This document shows positions 23,971-32,982 of a stretch of DNA of 64,000 nt, piece by piece. The first letter of the stretch is position 1. Each line of letters opens with the position of its first letter. The stretch covers positions 372,001 through 436,000 of the forward strand of contig CANJKZ010000513.1 of assembly GCA_947471745.1 (NCBI GenBank), in the 5' to 3' direction. The position numbers and the translations under genes are program-made. Source of the stretch: Closterium sp. Naga37s-1. Its lineage: Eukaryota > Streptophyta > Zygnematophyceae > Desmidiales > Closteriaceae. Below the pieces are notes generated by a model. The model ran no database searches, had not been told where the DNA came from, and saw nothing but the letters and a program-made list of their open reading frames with translations.

Positions 23971-24100
23971 TGTGAGAATAATGAGAGGAATGAACGAACT
24001 AGAAAGGAGATGGGTACAAGTAGAGAACACAAAAGTGTTGTACCCTCCAAGAACTACCCCACTACAGCCTAAACAGACTATAGCAGATATAAGTTTGACA
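23971..24100 (-). repeat. 5' LTR of element B
   Basis: 130 bp, TG to CA, flanked on the right by the CCCAC duplication. It would carry the element's promoter. Confidence 0.93.
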
Positions 24101-24681
24101 CCCACCTCCACCAACTGGTTTGCAAGGAAGTGGGCCAAGCAACACCCTGGTGCCCAAGCTGCCCTCAAGGATGCGTTAATACGTTATGCCGGATGCATCA
24201 CCAAGATTCGAGTAAGTACTTGAATGTTTGTGCAATCAATCATCATTTGACTGGCCAGTATCAGTGATGACTACCACCAATTGTTATGCAGGCCCATGCA
24301 TCGCTGGCAATCCCTGCGGCAGACGATGCCAGCTTCTCAAGAGTTTCTCACTTTGTTCGAGCGACTCCTGACTATTTTGAGAGGCCATGGTACTCGGATG
24401 TTGCAGTGGAGGGTGTAAGGTATGGTCGGAGAGAGGAGTGGTATGCAAGGTTGCTTCTGTTGTTCCATACAAAAATACGTGGAGAGAGGGAGGAGCTGGC
24501 GTACATTAGATATTAGAATGCAAGCGGGGAGGATGCTGCAAGAGGATGCCTTCGCCTCAAGTGGACGACAGGAATGTATGCGTACTCCATGATTCCGATT
24601 GAAGCGCTGCTCCGCCACGTCCATGTGGTGAAGGCATTCCATCTGGACAGTACCTATCTCCTTAATAAGTATCAAATGTGA

Positions 24682-24946
24682 TGCATGTATCTTGTAATAA
24701 AATGGCCAGCATATTTTCCAGCAGTCACATTTTACAGAAGTCAAAGCTAAGAAAACCAATTACAAATTTACAACCATTTTGGCACGCTCCAAATAAACGA
24801 CAATGTACCGGAGTCGTGAATTCGATTTCGACTCCGACAAACAAACGCGTTTCGATTTCATCCCGTGATTGGTCGCGTTTTTGTTTCGGAACTTCGCCAA
24901 CAAAAACACCTGAACTGTACCCCCCTTCGAACCCCTTCAAAAACCA
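24682..24946. other. 3' flank and right subterminal region of the DNA transposon
   Basis: A polyadenylation-like AATAAA lies just after the transposase stop, near 24696. The rest is AT-richer. TTTCGATTTC-type words occur here and also near the left end (about 6531-6545), possibly as subterminal repeats. No coding seen. Confidence 0.4.
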
Positions 24947-24961
24947 AGGTTTTTTGTGATG
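24947..24961 (-). repeat. Right terminal inverted repeat
   Basis: AGGTTTTTTGTGATG on the plus strand, the inverted partner of 6500-6514. The minisatellite resumes with the next base. Confidence 0.72.
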
Positions 24962-25250
24962 CACCTGACTAGCTTTAAGCACCGGACTCACTCTAAACAC
25001 CCGACTCACTCTAAACACCGGACTCACTCTAAACACCCGACTCACTCTAAGCACCATACTCACCCTACATCCCGGACTCACTCTGAACCCCGCACTCACT
25101 CTAAGCACTGGACTCAACCTAAACACTAGACTCACTCTAAACACCGGAGTAACTCTAAACACCGGACTCGCCCTAAATACCGGATTATCTAAGCATCAGA
25201 CTCACTCTAACAGCAAAATCACCCTGAACACCGGACTCGTTTGTAACACT
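24962..25250. repeat. 18-bp minisatellite, right block
   Basis: The same 18-bp unit as 5311-6499 (for example ACACCGGACTCACTCTAA), about 16 copies, more degenerate at its right end. It is the other half of the array split by the DNA transposon. Confidence 0.9.
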
Positions 25251-25421
25251 GGAGCGAGCCTTGTCTTTGTCCATCAGAGGACACGAGCAGCACCATCAGC
25301 AATGTCAATCCCTCTCACTGAAGGCGCATTGGTGACCTTGTGAAGGACAGCAGAGAACCAGCCGAACATGTCACACTCATTGTAAGCACAGGAGCGTCAC
25401 CACCAGAAATGTCACACTCAC

Positions 25422-25595
25422 TGTAGGCACAGGAGCGTGTGCCGTCGGCGTAGGTGACCTCCTTGAAGGGCTTCATGCAATCACAGCAGTTGGAGGTGCC
25501 ATCAGGAGTACACTGGAAGGTGCTGCACGGGTTGAGCACAGTCCCCGTCTCACTGCGGTACTTGTATGCTTGGAGCATGTAGGGTTCATCAGCAA
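25422..25595 (-). CDS. Cys-rich exon of the LRR/EGF host gene
   Basis: A 174-nt minus-strand exon (58 codons) with a CCACATAG acceptor and a CTACA/GTGAGT donor. It encodes a Cys-rich segment with NPCSTFQC, SNCCDCMKPF and RSCAY, compatible with a disulphide-rich extracellular module. It follows the LRR exons and precedes the minisatellite-bearing intron. I do not assign a named domain. Confidence 0.6.
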
Positions 25596-25903
25596 CTATG
25601 TGGGAGGGAGGGACGGAGGGAGGGTGGAGCATTATGTCAGACTTGAAATACTTGGTATGACTGGGTGAGGCACTGAGAGTGATGCACGACACATTGGTTT
25701 GGATCGGCCACGCGCTTACAGTGAGACACCGGATGATGCCACACGGGTTGAGCAGCACCGACCCCGCTTCACTTCAGTAACTCAGCAGGCACGGATCGTC
25801 CGCAGCTGTTTAAGCGCTTTTCAAGGGCAGACGTGCCAAAGTGAAGGAATCAATAGGAAGCGGGGTGGGGGAATTGAGGGGTGGGGTTTTGTCTCGCACA
25901 TAC

Positions 25904-27736
25904 ACGCTGGTGAGTGCTGTCATTGACGTTATTGTGCTGGGCAGACTCCCTGATAGTCGGTTGCCACTCAAGTCCCTATGGTGGGTTGTAAGATTCCCGG
26001 CAAACCAATGGAAAGTCGTCACATCAAAGACATGCATGTGAAGGAATTCGGATATAACCGTTCAGTACCAGGTTTAAACAAAATGAGTGACACAGTCACT
26101 ACCGAGGCGGAACACAAGGCAGCTTGTGACGAGCGGGCGAGCCACAAGCCACAAACCAGCTGTTGCGGCACCTCCAGCTCAGCTACACTCGAGAGAACAA
26201 CAGATGTAACTTCTTGCTTGCGCACCCTAGTAAAAAGAAAGGATCTAAGAAACTGGCAGCAAGAGCGTGCTTTCTCACAGCAACTGAAGCCGATTGAGCT
26301 GGCCAATGGAGGGCGGCAGCTTCCCAGAGAGACTGTTCTCCCGCAGGTCACTGCAGGGCAGGACAGGCAGGATTGTGGGCACCAGGTGTGATGTTAGTAA
26401 CATGAAGGTTGCCACGTCACATCATTTGCATGACATTGCTGCTATCAAAGTAGTTGGAGCGAAATGTTTGCTGTGATGGAAACAGGGCGATCATGACCAG
26501 GCTTGCTGACATGAAGCATTGTCGATGACATTGACAATATGCAGGGCTATACTGTCACGACATGTAAAGAATGGAGCGAAGTGAAGCAATAGCTGCGATG
26601 CATGGTTGATAACTGAGCATTAATGTGTCAATCAATGCACTGACTACCATTTGCCATTCAAATTGCTTTGGAACGACAAAGGCTAACTCATCTCTAATGG
26701 TGATACTTCTAGACAAGCTCTGCACAAGCAATAATTGTAATATTATTTATCAACTCGCACTACACGAGTGTCTCAGACTCAATCATTTTACAATCCAGCG
26801 CTGCTTCCTGCACGTGCTCCACTCACCAGCTGACCAGCTTTGTGAGAGATGAGATGCAGTTGGGAATGGACCCCAAGAAGTTGTTGTGACCCGCTGATCT
26901 GACTTGCCGTCAACGGCATTGGGGTTCGCGTGAATTGGCATCAGCACCACCACGTGGACCGGGAAACAGGGAAACGAAATGGACATCCCAGAGTCTGGTG
27001 AGGAGGGATGGCGAAGTCATGAACGCTCAAACGAGGCAGTGGTAAGGCAAAGCAAAAGGAAGAGTATGTGAACATGATTCCACCCACTTACATCACTGTC
27101 AGGCTTGTCATGTTGCAAAGACCTTGAGGAATCTGACCATTGAAGCCATTCAATCCAACACTCCTGCACCACACCACACCACATGTACCCGGCCGACAGG
27201 AAGCACAGAGATTTCATTGAGCATCTGGCCACTGAAGGCTGGTGGGTTGAGAATTCGTTTAACGGGCACAACCAAGGTGCAAAAATACAGTTTTTTGTAA
27301 ATTACGGTCCGTTTTTTATGGTACATTTTAAAAAATACGGCGTTTCTTTGTTAGAGAACTCTTGTCACCAAGAAAAAAAAGAGGCAAAAACAAGGTCGGA
27401 TACATTTTCAATCATGCCCACACATGCACACATGCAAGGAGGGGTTCGTCCTCTTAATCCTGATGCTTTTTGCTATCAATTTGTCCCCATAAAATGGCCG
27501 ATTTTCTCTTCAGACGAAAATCACCTTTGAAACCGTTTTTTACGATAATTTTTCAAAAAACCGACGTTTTTTTTTTACCTTGGGCACAACCTTTTTGCAT
27601 TGGTTCCGTGTTTTAGAGAACTGAAGCTTTTCCTCTTTGCAGACATGCATGCACAAACACTCACAATAGCTCTAGCTTCTTTAAGGATGAGATGGAGCCG
27701 GGCAGTGGTCCATCGAATTTGTTTGAGTTCATGACT
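25904..27736 (-). CDS. LRR exons of a host gene (five 72-nt exons)
   Basis: Five minus-strand exons of exactly 72 nt, each bounded by AG and GT and each with 1 nt before and 2 nt after its whole codons: 27736-27665, 27163-27092, 26898-26827, 26350-26279, 25975-25904. Each encodes one 24-residue plant-type LRR, for example NKFDGPLPGSISSL, NGFNGQIPQGLCNM, NNFLGSIPNCISSL, NSLSGKLPPSIGQL, NRLSGSLPSTITSM. Such proteins are usually extracellular recognition modules, often of receptor-like proteins. No kinase or membrane segment is visible in the window. The 5' part is not seen; element F lies upstream. Confidence 0.75.
27273..27582. mobile_element. hAT-type MITE
   Basis: A 310-bp AT-rich, non-coding element in an LRR-gene intron. 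Its ends are CAAGGTGCAAAAATAC and, inverted, CAAGGTAAAAAAAAAAC. It is flanked by a perfect 8-bp duplication GGCACAAC (27265-27272 and 27583-27590). An 8-bp duplication with CARGG-type ends is the hAT pattern. Long A/T runs near both ends give imperfect subterminal inverted similarity. Confidence 0.85.
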
Positions 27737-28405
27737 CTGCGGGACATGGTTAGGTGGATGGTGCTACGTAGACAGACAGAAACAGATAGAGTTGGGAGTG
27801 GAACGGAGTGGGATCACCAGACAGAGAGGCACAAGCAGGTAAACAGACGGGGTCAGAGAAGCAATCTTTTATTGTGAAATGTTAGTGTGGGAAGGGAATG
27901 AGAGAATCGACTTAAAAAATGCATAAAATCATGTAGTGGAAACTTCCTTTGCAGTAATTGCACCAAACCAGAGGCGGCCATTTGAAACACGACTTAAGAA
28001 CCTCCCGAAAGGAGTGAGGCAAGTCCCGAAAGGAGTGAGGCAAGACTTGGGAAAAGCACGCACGGCTGTTATCTGACAAACCTCCTGTAAGGAGTGAGGC
28101 AAGACTCTAGAGAATCACCAACTCAGAAGCATACATAGAAATAAGGAGGTTATTAACCTTACAACGGAGGGTCGCTACACTCACAGCGTGACTAGGTTGG
28201 TTTGCAGTTGGCGAAGATTTCATCACTTCCATGATGCAACAACAGCATTCCCACATTTGCGAATGCTTCGCTGATTGTTCCGTTTTTAATCCTTGATTCA
28301 TTCTACAATGACATTTCATTCACAATCAAATCAGCTCTACTGATTCAGGTTTTTGCATCCAACATATTTCCTTAAGTCTCAAAAATAAAATAAAACCGTA
28401 ATATT
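27737..28405. other. Unassigned, presumed intron or 5' flank of the LRR gene
   Basis: I found no sixth LRR exon here. It contains three copies of a short CCGAAAGGAGTGAGGCAAG-like unit (28001-28023, 28024-28046, 28081-28105), the last with CTGT for CCGA. AT-rich sequence then runs to the element F LTR. Confidence 0.4.
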
Positions 28406-28847
28406 TGTTGGGGTAAGAGGGAATTACCTTAAGCATTCCCGAAGGTGCAGCAGTATCGCACCCGTCACTATCAAAGCAGAACTTGTACCACTATCGCACT
28501 AGCCTATATAGGGTGTACAGGTCAATAGTCGCAAGTCAACTGTCGCGACTGTTGACCTACCTGGACCAAACGGTTACGAGGAATTGCAACAAGAGTAACT
28601 GTCTCTTCAGTTACAGGCAGCAACTTGGTAACTAAAGGATCGCAATAGTCACTAGCACTTTAGCGATGCCTATAGTACGGTTGAATAAGGGAATGCACCC
28701 TTGAGAGTACATGGCTAATTAGGATCTATATATTGTGTGTGATGTTTTTAATTTAATCAATCTTGTCATTTACATTCACCACTACTACAAAAGGCTTCCG
28801 CTACCAACTCTAGGAGACCTATCCTGTCCAAGATTCGTATTCTAACA
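28406..28847 (+). repeat. 5' LTR of element F
   Basis: 442 bp, TGTTGG...CTAACA. It shares long blocks with 55499-55880, such as TTGACCTACCTGGACCAAAC and GTTACGAGGAATTGCAA. Confidence 0.9.
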
Positions 28848-28942
28848 TGGTATGAAAGTACGTTTGGATGATAGGATCTGCCAAAAATCTCGTTATGTAA
28901 AATGACCATTGTTATTAATATTAATACAATCAGGATTGCATC

Positions 28943-30300
28943 ATGCCAGGTACCGGCTGCGGTGAAATTCGAGAGAATCCAGTCAATCCACCCACCAATG
29001 TCACCTCAGGAGTGATGCCCGTAGACCAAGCGCTCATTGAGCAGCTCATCACCTGCATAAATGCACTGGAGAGCCATCATCAACCTATGAGTGTTGACAG
29101 CTCTAGCTACGCCAGAAGACCTCCCGATCCTCAAGGACCTTACTCAGAGCAGTCGCTCACTTTCGATAATCACCAAGCACAAGCACCTGCTCAAGCACAA
29201 CAAGCGCATTACGAAGCAATGGTGTCAATACAAAGCAAGTTCCTCTCTATCTCGAAACTAAAAATGACCACGCTCTTCGACGTGAAGGACTACTACATCT
29301 GGAGCTTCGAGTTCGAGCTCGTGGACCTGAGTACGCAGATCTGGATCTACTACGATGGATCATTGTTGTTTCCAATACGATGGATTACCTGGGGAGAGGA
29401 CGCAGTACTACAGTGAGCCGCTGCTCGCTTATACCGCCTTGATCCACAACTTGTCACATGCGGAGCAGCTCGGTATCCGTTCCTTCTAGAACCACTAGGC
29501 GCTTGCGCAACACTCCTGTGAGTACATGCGTACATTATACATGGCAACCGACTCAGTGATGCTCAGCCGTCTACTGAGCCAGCTGAACAACGTCAGATTG
29601 TTCATAGGAGAAAAAGCGGGAGCATACACCAACCACTGCAGAAACCAGAGGGATTGATTTAAGAAAAGCGGCGTAAACTTCCCTAACGATATGTTCATCA
29701 CCATCATCATCACTGGACTGAGTCTGGAGTGGCGTCAATGTAAGTCGCTCCTTTGCGCCCAAGGCACGATCAACAAAACCACGCTCTGTGCCACGCTCCT
29801 CGTCGAACAGCAGGAGATCGACCTGTACAACGAAAGAGGCAACAGGAAGGAGAAGATTGCCTTCTACAAGGGAAGTGTAGAAGCACCACCGGACAAAAGG
29901 AAGCTGTTATGCAATACTGCAAGAAGATGGGGCATACTATCAAGGAGTGCTGGAAGCACGACAACAACAACATCGGCAAATACGCGCAAAGGCAGCCAGA
30001 AGTAGCACCGTACCAGCAAACTGCCAAGCCGCCAACGCGCAACCAAACCATATCACCGCCCGCTGTCGCCAGCACATCACAAGCTCCCGCACGCATTTCA
30101 GAAGACAACAAGGGGAAGAGCAAGGTGTTAACTTGCATGGTACGACACGGGCTCCCCGACCCAATCGTCACTACTGCTTCCTCCGCAGTTGGGAAGAATT
30201 GGTCCAGGACCCACCAGAGAGACCAGAGATATCGGTCGAAGAGGAAGAGGAGAACGACCCGACCTTCGACTAGTTGACAATCGGGCGAATTCTCTTCGAT
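28943..30300 (+). pseudogene. Element F gag remnant
   Basis: Starts at ATG 28943 (MPGTGCGEIREN) and stays open for 157 residues to 29418. It then continues only as fragments in several frames; 29830-29880 keeps a gag-like EQQEIDLYNERGN segment. Near 29910-29960 a zinc-knuckle remnant reads YCKKMGHTIKEC, apparently lacking its first Cys. Gag would form the particle and bind RNA; this copy cannot. Confidence 0.65.
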
Positions 30301-30429
30301 TGGGAAATGCTGCAGAGGATTGCGGAGTCGCCACTTGCACGCATCGCCCTAAATGGCGAGGGATGGGATTACAAACACAAAAATGATATGTAGCATCACC
30401 TCACTCCGCGGATCGCGAACATCGCCAAG

Positions 30430-31541
30430 AAAAGCAACGATGTCAACAAATGGTATATGGATAGCTGTTTCGTCCAACAAGTTCATCTTCAACAGTGAGG
30501 AGCTCTTCAACGATGTCAAAATTACCATCACCAACAACCAACCGATTTAGGCAAAAAGCTGCGGTCAAATCCAGCTCGAGTCAAAGGACGCGAACTTTTG
30601 CATCCACATCAGCGATGCACTCGTGGTGCCAAGCTTTCGCTTCAATATTCTCTCGGCTTACCAGCTAATGAAGTGTGGCATCCAAATGCAGTCACATGAA
30701 AGAGAATTTCACATAATCTGCAACAACATACTCATTGGTAAGGCGACAAGCGAGAACGGAGTGTTCGTGCTCAACTTTGCCAGAAGTTACTGAAGTGACG
30801 GGAGAGGAAATTGTCGTCGACATCTCCGAGCACGCAACTGAGTTACCGGCTCCAGAAGAAGAGCTCCTACACGAGTACGGACCTCACTTCATCCCAGTCA
30901 CAACGGACGGAAGCAGCTACTTCCGCCTCAATACAAGGGGAGCAACAATTGGCGGCACCGCGGAAGAAGGCGACATTTCCCTAAAGAACGTCGCGACACT
31001 AGAACAATGCCAACTCTTCCGGAAGGACCGCTGCAACTTCCTGTGACAATTGACACAAGAACCATTGGCGACTCCGATGGAACATATCATGGGACGACGG
31101 TTATTGAAGTTCTTGTACTGGATGAACTTGCGGACAGAACGGAAAGTCAAACAACAGAGGACATATTTGCACGGGAGAAGCAGCTGTACGCTTGCACACG
31201 CGGATATCCCGCCAACCCTGACATCTGGCACAAATGACTCCAACATTCCTTGGTGGAAACATTGAATGACTCAATCAACGCAAAGGTGTTTGCTGAAGAC
31301 GCATTGCTGCTACCTAACCGAAAATTGCTCAAAACCAGAGAAGATCTACCTAACTACACCGTCTGCCGACAACCACCTTAACTCACTCTCCCTTCGCCAA
31401 AAAGGTTTCTCGTGCCAAGCGGTACAAACTTCTCAATAAGGACTACAGTGACTTCCTGGTACTTACAGCAAAAGGATTAAAAGGAGAGCAGTATACCATC
31501 ACCTTCATCGACGCAGGCACTCGGTTCGATTGGCCGCAAAC
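30430..31541 (+). pseudogene. Element F protease and integrase N-terminal remnant
   Basis: WYMDSCFVQQVHLQ (about 30452-30495) looks like a decayed copia protease site with Cys in place of the Gly of DSG. LVVPSFRFNILSAYQLM follows, as in the protease C-terminus. Near 31400-31541 AKGLKGEQYTITFIDAGTRF is the start of the integrase core. Element E interrupts the integrase at 31542. Several stops and shifts lie between these segments. Confidence 0.65.
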
Positions 31542-31672
31542 TGTCAGAATACTGAACGAGAATGAATGAACTATGAAAGAGATGGGTACAAGTACTAACC
31601 CTAATTGGGTTGTAACCCTTATGGACTACCCCATTATAGCCTACACAAAGTAACCAATATAACAATTTGACA
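31542..31672 (-). repeat. 3' LTR of element E
   Basis: 131 bp. It differs from 45845-45975 at 8 positions by eye. The E 3' untranslated region (31673-31839) follows to the right until element C interrupts it. Confidence 0.92.
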
Positions 31673-31839
31673 CATCCCTATAGGCAAAGTGGGGGAGAAC
31701 AAGTGGTCACAAGGCCAGTCAAGAAAAGCAAAGCAAGCTCAAGGTGGATCACAAAGTCACCACACATTATGAGCACAAGCAAAGGCCACAAGGCCAGTTC
31801 ACATGCAGTTTTATATAGAAGAGAACAAACAGTACAGTG

Positions 31840-31971
31840 TGTCAGAACATTATAGCTTTTACATTTGTGTAGGCTATAGTGGAGTAGCCCATAAGGGGTA
31901 CAACCCAATTAGGGTTAGTACTTGTACCCAACTGCTTCATAGTTCATTCATTCTCGTTTGTTACTTTCACA
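31840..31971 (+). repeat. 5' LTR of element C
   Basis: 132 bp, TGTCAGAACA...TTTCACA, followed directly by the primer site. Confidence 0.93.
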
Positions 31972-31986
31972 TGGAATCAGAGCAGG

Positions 31987-32982
31987 TTACTTGGGCCCAC
32001 CACCTGCTATGCTGCGAGTACCCCCCTAGGCCCGTCGCTCCTAGCCTTCGTGGCCCGTCCGCCCCTAGCCCCGCGCCCGGCCCCGTTCCTAGCCCCGTGC
32101 CCGGCCCGTACCTAGCACGAGATCTGCCCGTACCGAGCCCGCGACCGGCCCGTACCTACCCCGCGACCGGCCCGTACCTAGCCCGCGCCTGGCCCCGTCT
32201 CTCGCTCGTGCCCGGCCCATACCTAGCCCGCGATCGGCCCGTTCCTAGCCCCGCGCCCGGCCCGTCTCTCGCCCGCGCCCGGCCCGTACCTAGCCCACGA
32301 CCGGCCCGTACCTAGCCCGCGACCGGCCCGTACCTAGCCTGCGCTCGGCCCCGTCTCACGCCCGCGCCCAGCCCGTACCTAGCCCGCGATCGGGCCGTAC
32401 CTAGCCCGCGACCCACCCGTACCTAGCCCGCGCCCGGCCCCGTCTCTCCCCCGCGCCCGGCCCGTACCTAGCCTGCGACCGGCCCGTACCTAGCCCGCGC
32501 CCAGCCCATACCTAGCCCACGCCAGGCCCCGTCTCACGCCCGCGCCCGGCCCATACCTAGACAGCGCCCGGCCTGGTCCCTAGCCCCGCCCGGCCCCGTA
32601 CCTAGCCCAGTGCTCCGCCCCGACCCAAGCCCGTGCCCGGCCCCGCCCCATGCCCAGCGCCTGAACCGGTCCCTAGCCCCGCCCGGCCCCGTACCTGGCC
32701 CAGCGCCCGGCCCCGACCCTAGCCAGCGCCCGGCCCCGCCCCTCGCCCAGCGCCCGGCCCCGACCCTAGCCTGCGCCCGGCCCCGCCCCTCGCCCAGCGC
32801 CCGGCCCCGTACCTAGCTCGCGCTCGGCCCGGTCCCTAGCCACGCCCGCCCCGTACCTAGCCCAACGCCCGGCCCGCTACCTAGCTACTACTATAGCTAC
32901 TGCTACGGCCCGGTACTGTCACTGCTTCTACTGCTACAGCTGCTACTGTTGCTGCTACTGCTATCCTGCGTGCTGCACAGCT
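31987..32982 (+). repeat. GC-rich repeat leader of element C
   Basis: About 1 kb of imperfect tandem copies of CCCGGCCCGTACCTAGCCCG, ending in a CTG/CTA-rich run (about 32880-32980) just before the gag ATG. No supported coding. Confidence 0.8.

Larger units (their letters stand above)
16633..24100 (-). mobile_element. Complete copia element B
   Basis: Full-length minus-strand Ty1/copia element of 7468 bp. It has 130-bp TG...CA LTRs at both ends differing at 3 positions, and a perfect 5-bp target duplication CCCAC (16628-16632 and 24101-24105). The primer site at 23970-23957 reads TGGTATAGAGC. Gag, protease, integrase, RT and RNase H follow in copia order. It has two small frameshifts (about 21648 and 18628) and one TGA (17487-17489) but keeps all catalytic motifs. 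It is the youngest intact element here. It sits inside a transposase exon, which would be in phase again without it. Confidence 0.95.
13176..24681 (+). pseudogene. Plavaka-like transposase gene, interrupted by copia element B
   Basis: Exon model: 13176-13808, 13962-14096, 14290-14555, 14711-14861, 14969-15103, 15238-15431, 15553-15667, 15871-16013, 16207-16484, 16559-16632 plus 24106-24211 (one exon split by element B), 24292-24681. Nearly all junctions have GT/AG and matching phase. The N-terminus has a C-x2-C-x12-H-x5-H zinc finger. Family-like blocks follow: LYSDVMHMSNNGQKKAWP, VVMPDIMHQADLGIMSHI, HYVDSIRRAGHVTEF. Fungal Plavaka transposases, as I recall them, have the same blocks in the same order. 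Faults are the 7.5-kb insertion, an apparent 1-nt shift near 16250, and a TAG at 24514-24516. The second exon start is the least certain splice. Confidence 0.65.
6500..24961. mobile_element. Two-gene DNA transposon, Plavaka-like (CACTA group)
   Basis: An 18.46-kb insertion splitting an 18-bp minisatellite. Both ends read CATCACAAAAA inwards, and the first 15 bases match at 14 positions. Joining the flanks across a 2-bp CA duplication restores a normal repeat unit, ctaaacacctgact. Inside are a plus-strand transposase-like gene and a divergent minus-strand gene, separated by tandem TATA-containing repeats. Copia element B accounts for 7.47 kb; without it the unit is about 11 kb. CACTA-group elements duplicate 2-4 bp, which fits. 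The ends are short and do not begin CACTA, so the superfamily rests on the transposase. Both genes are broken. Confidence 0.72.
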
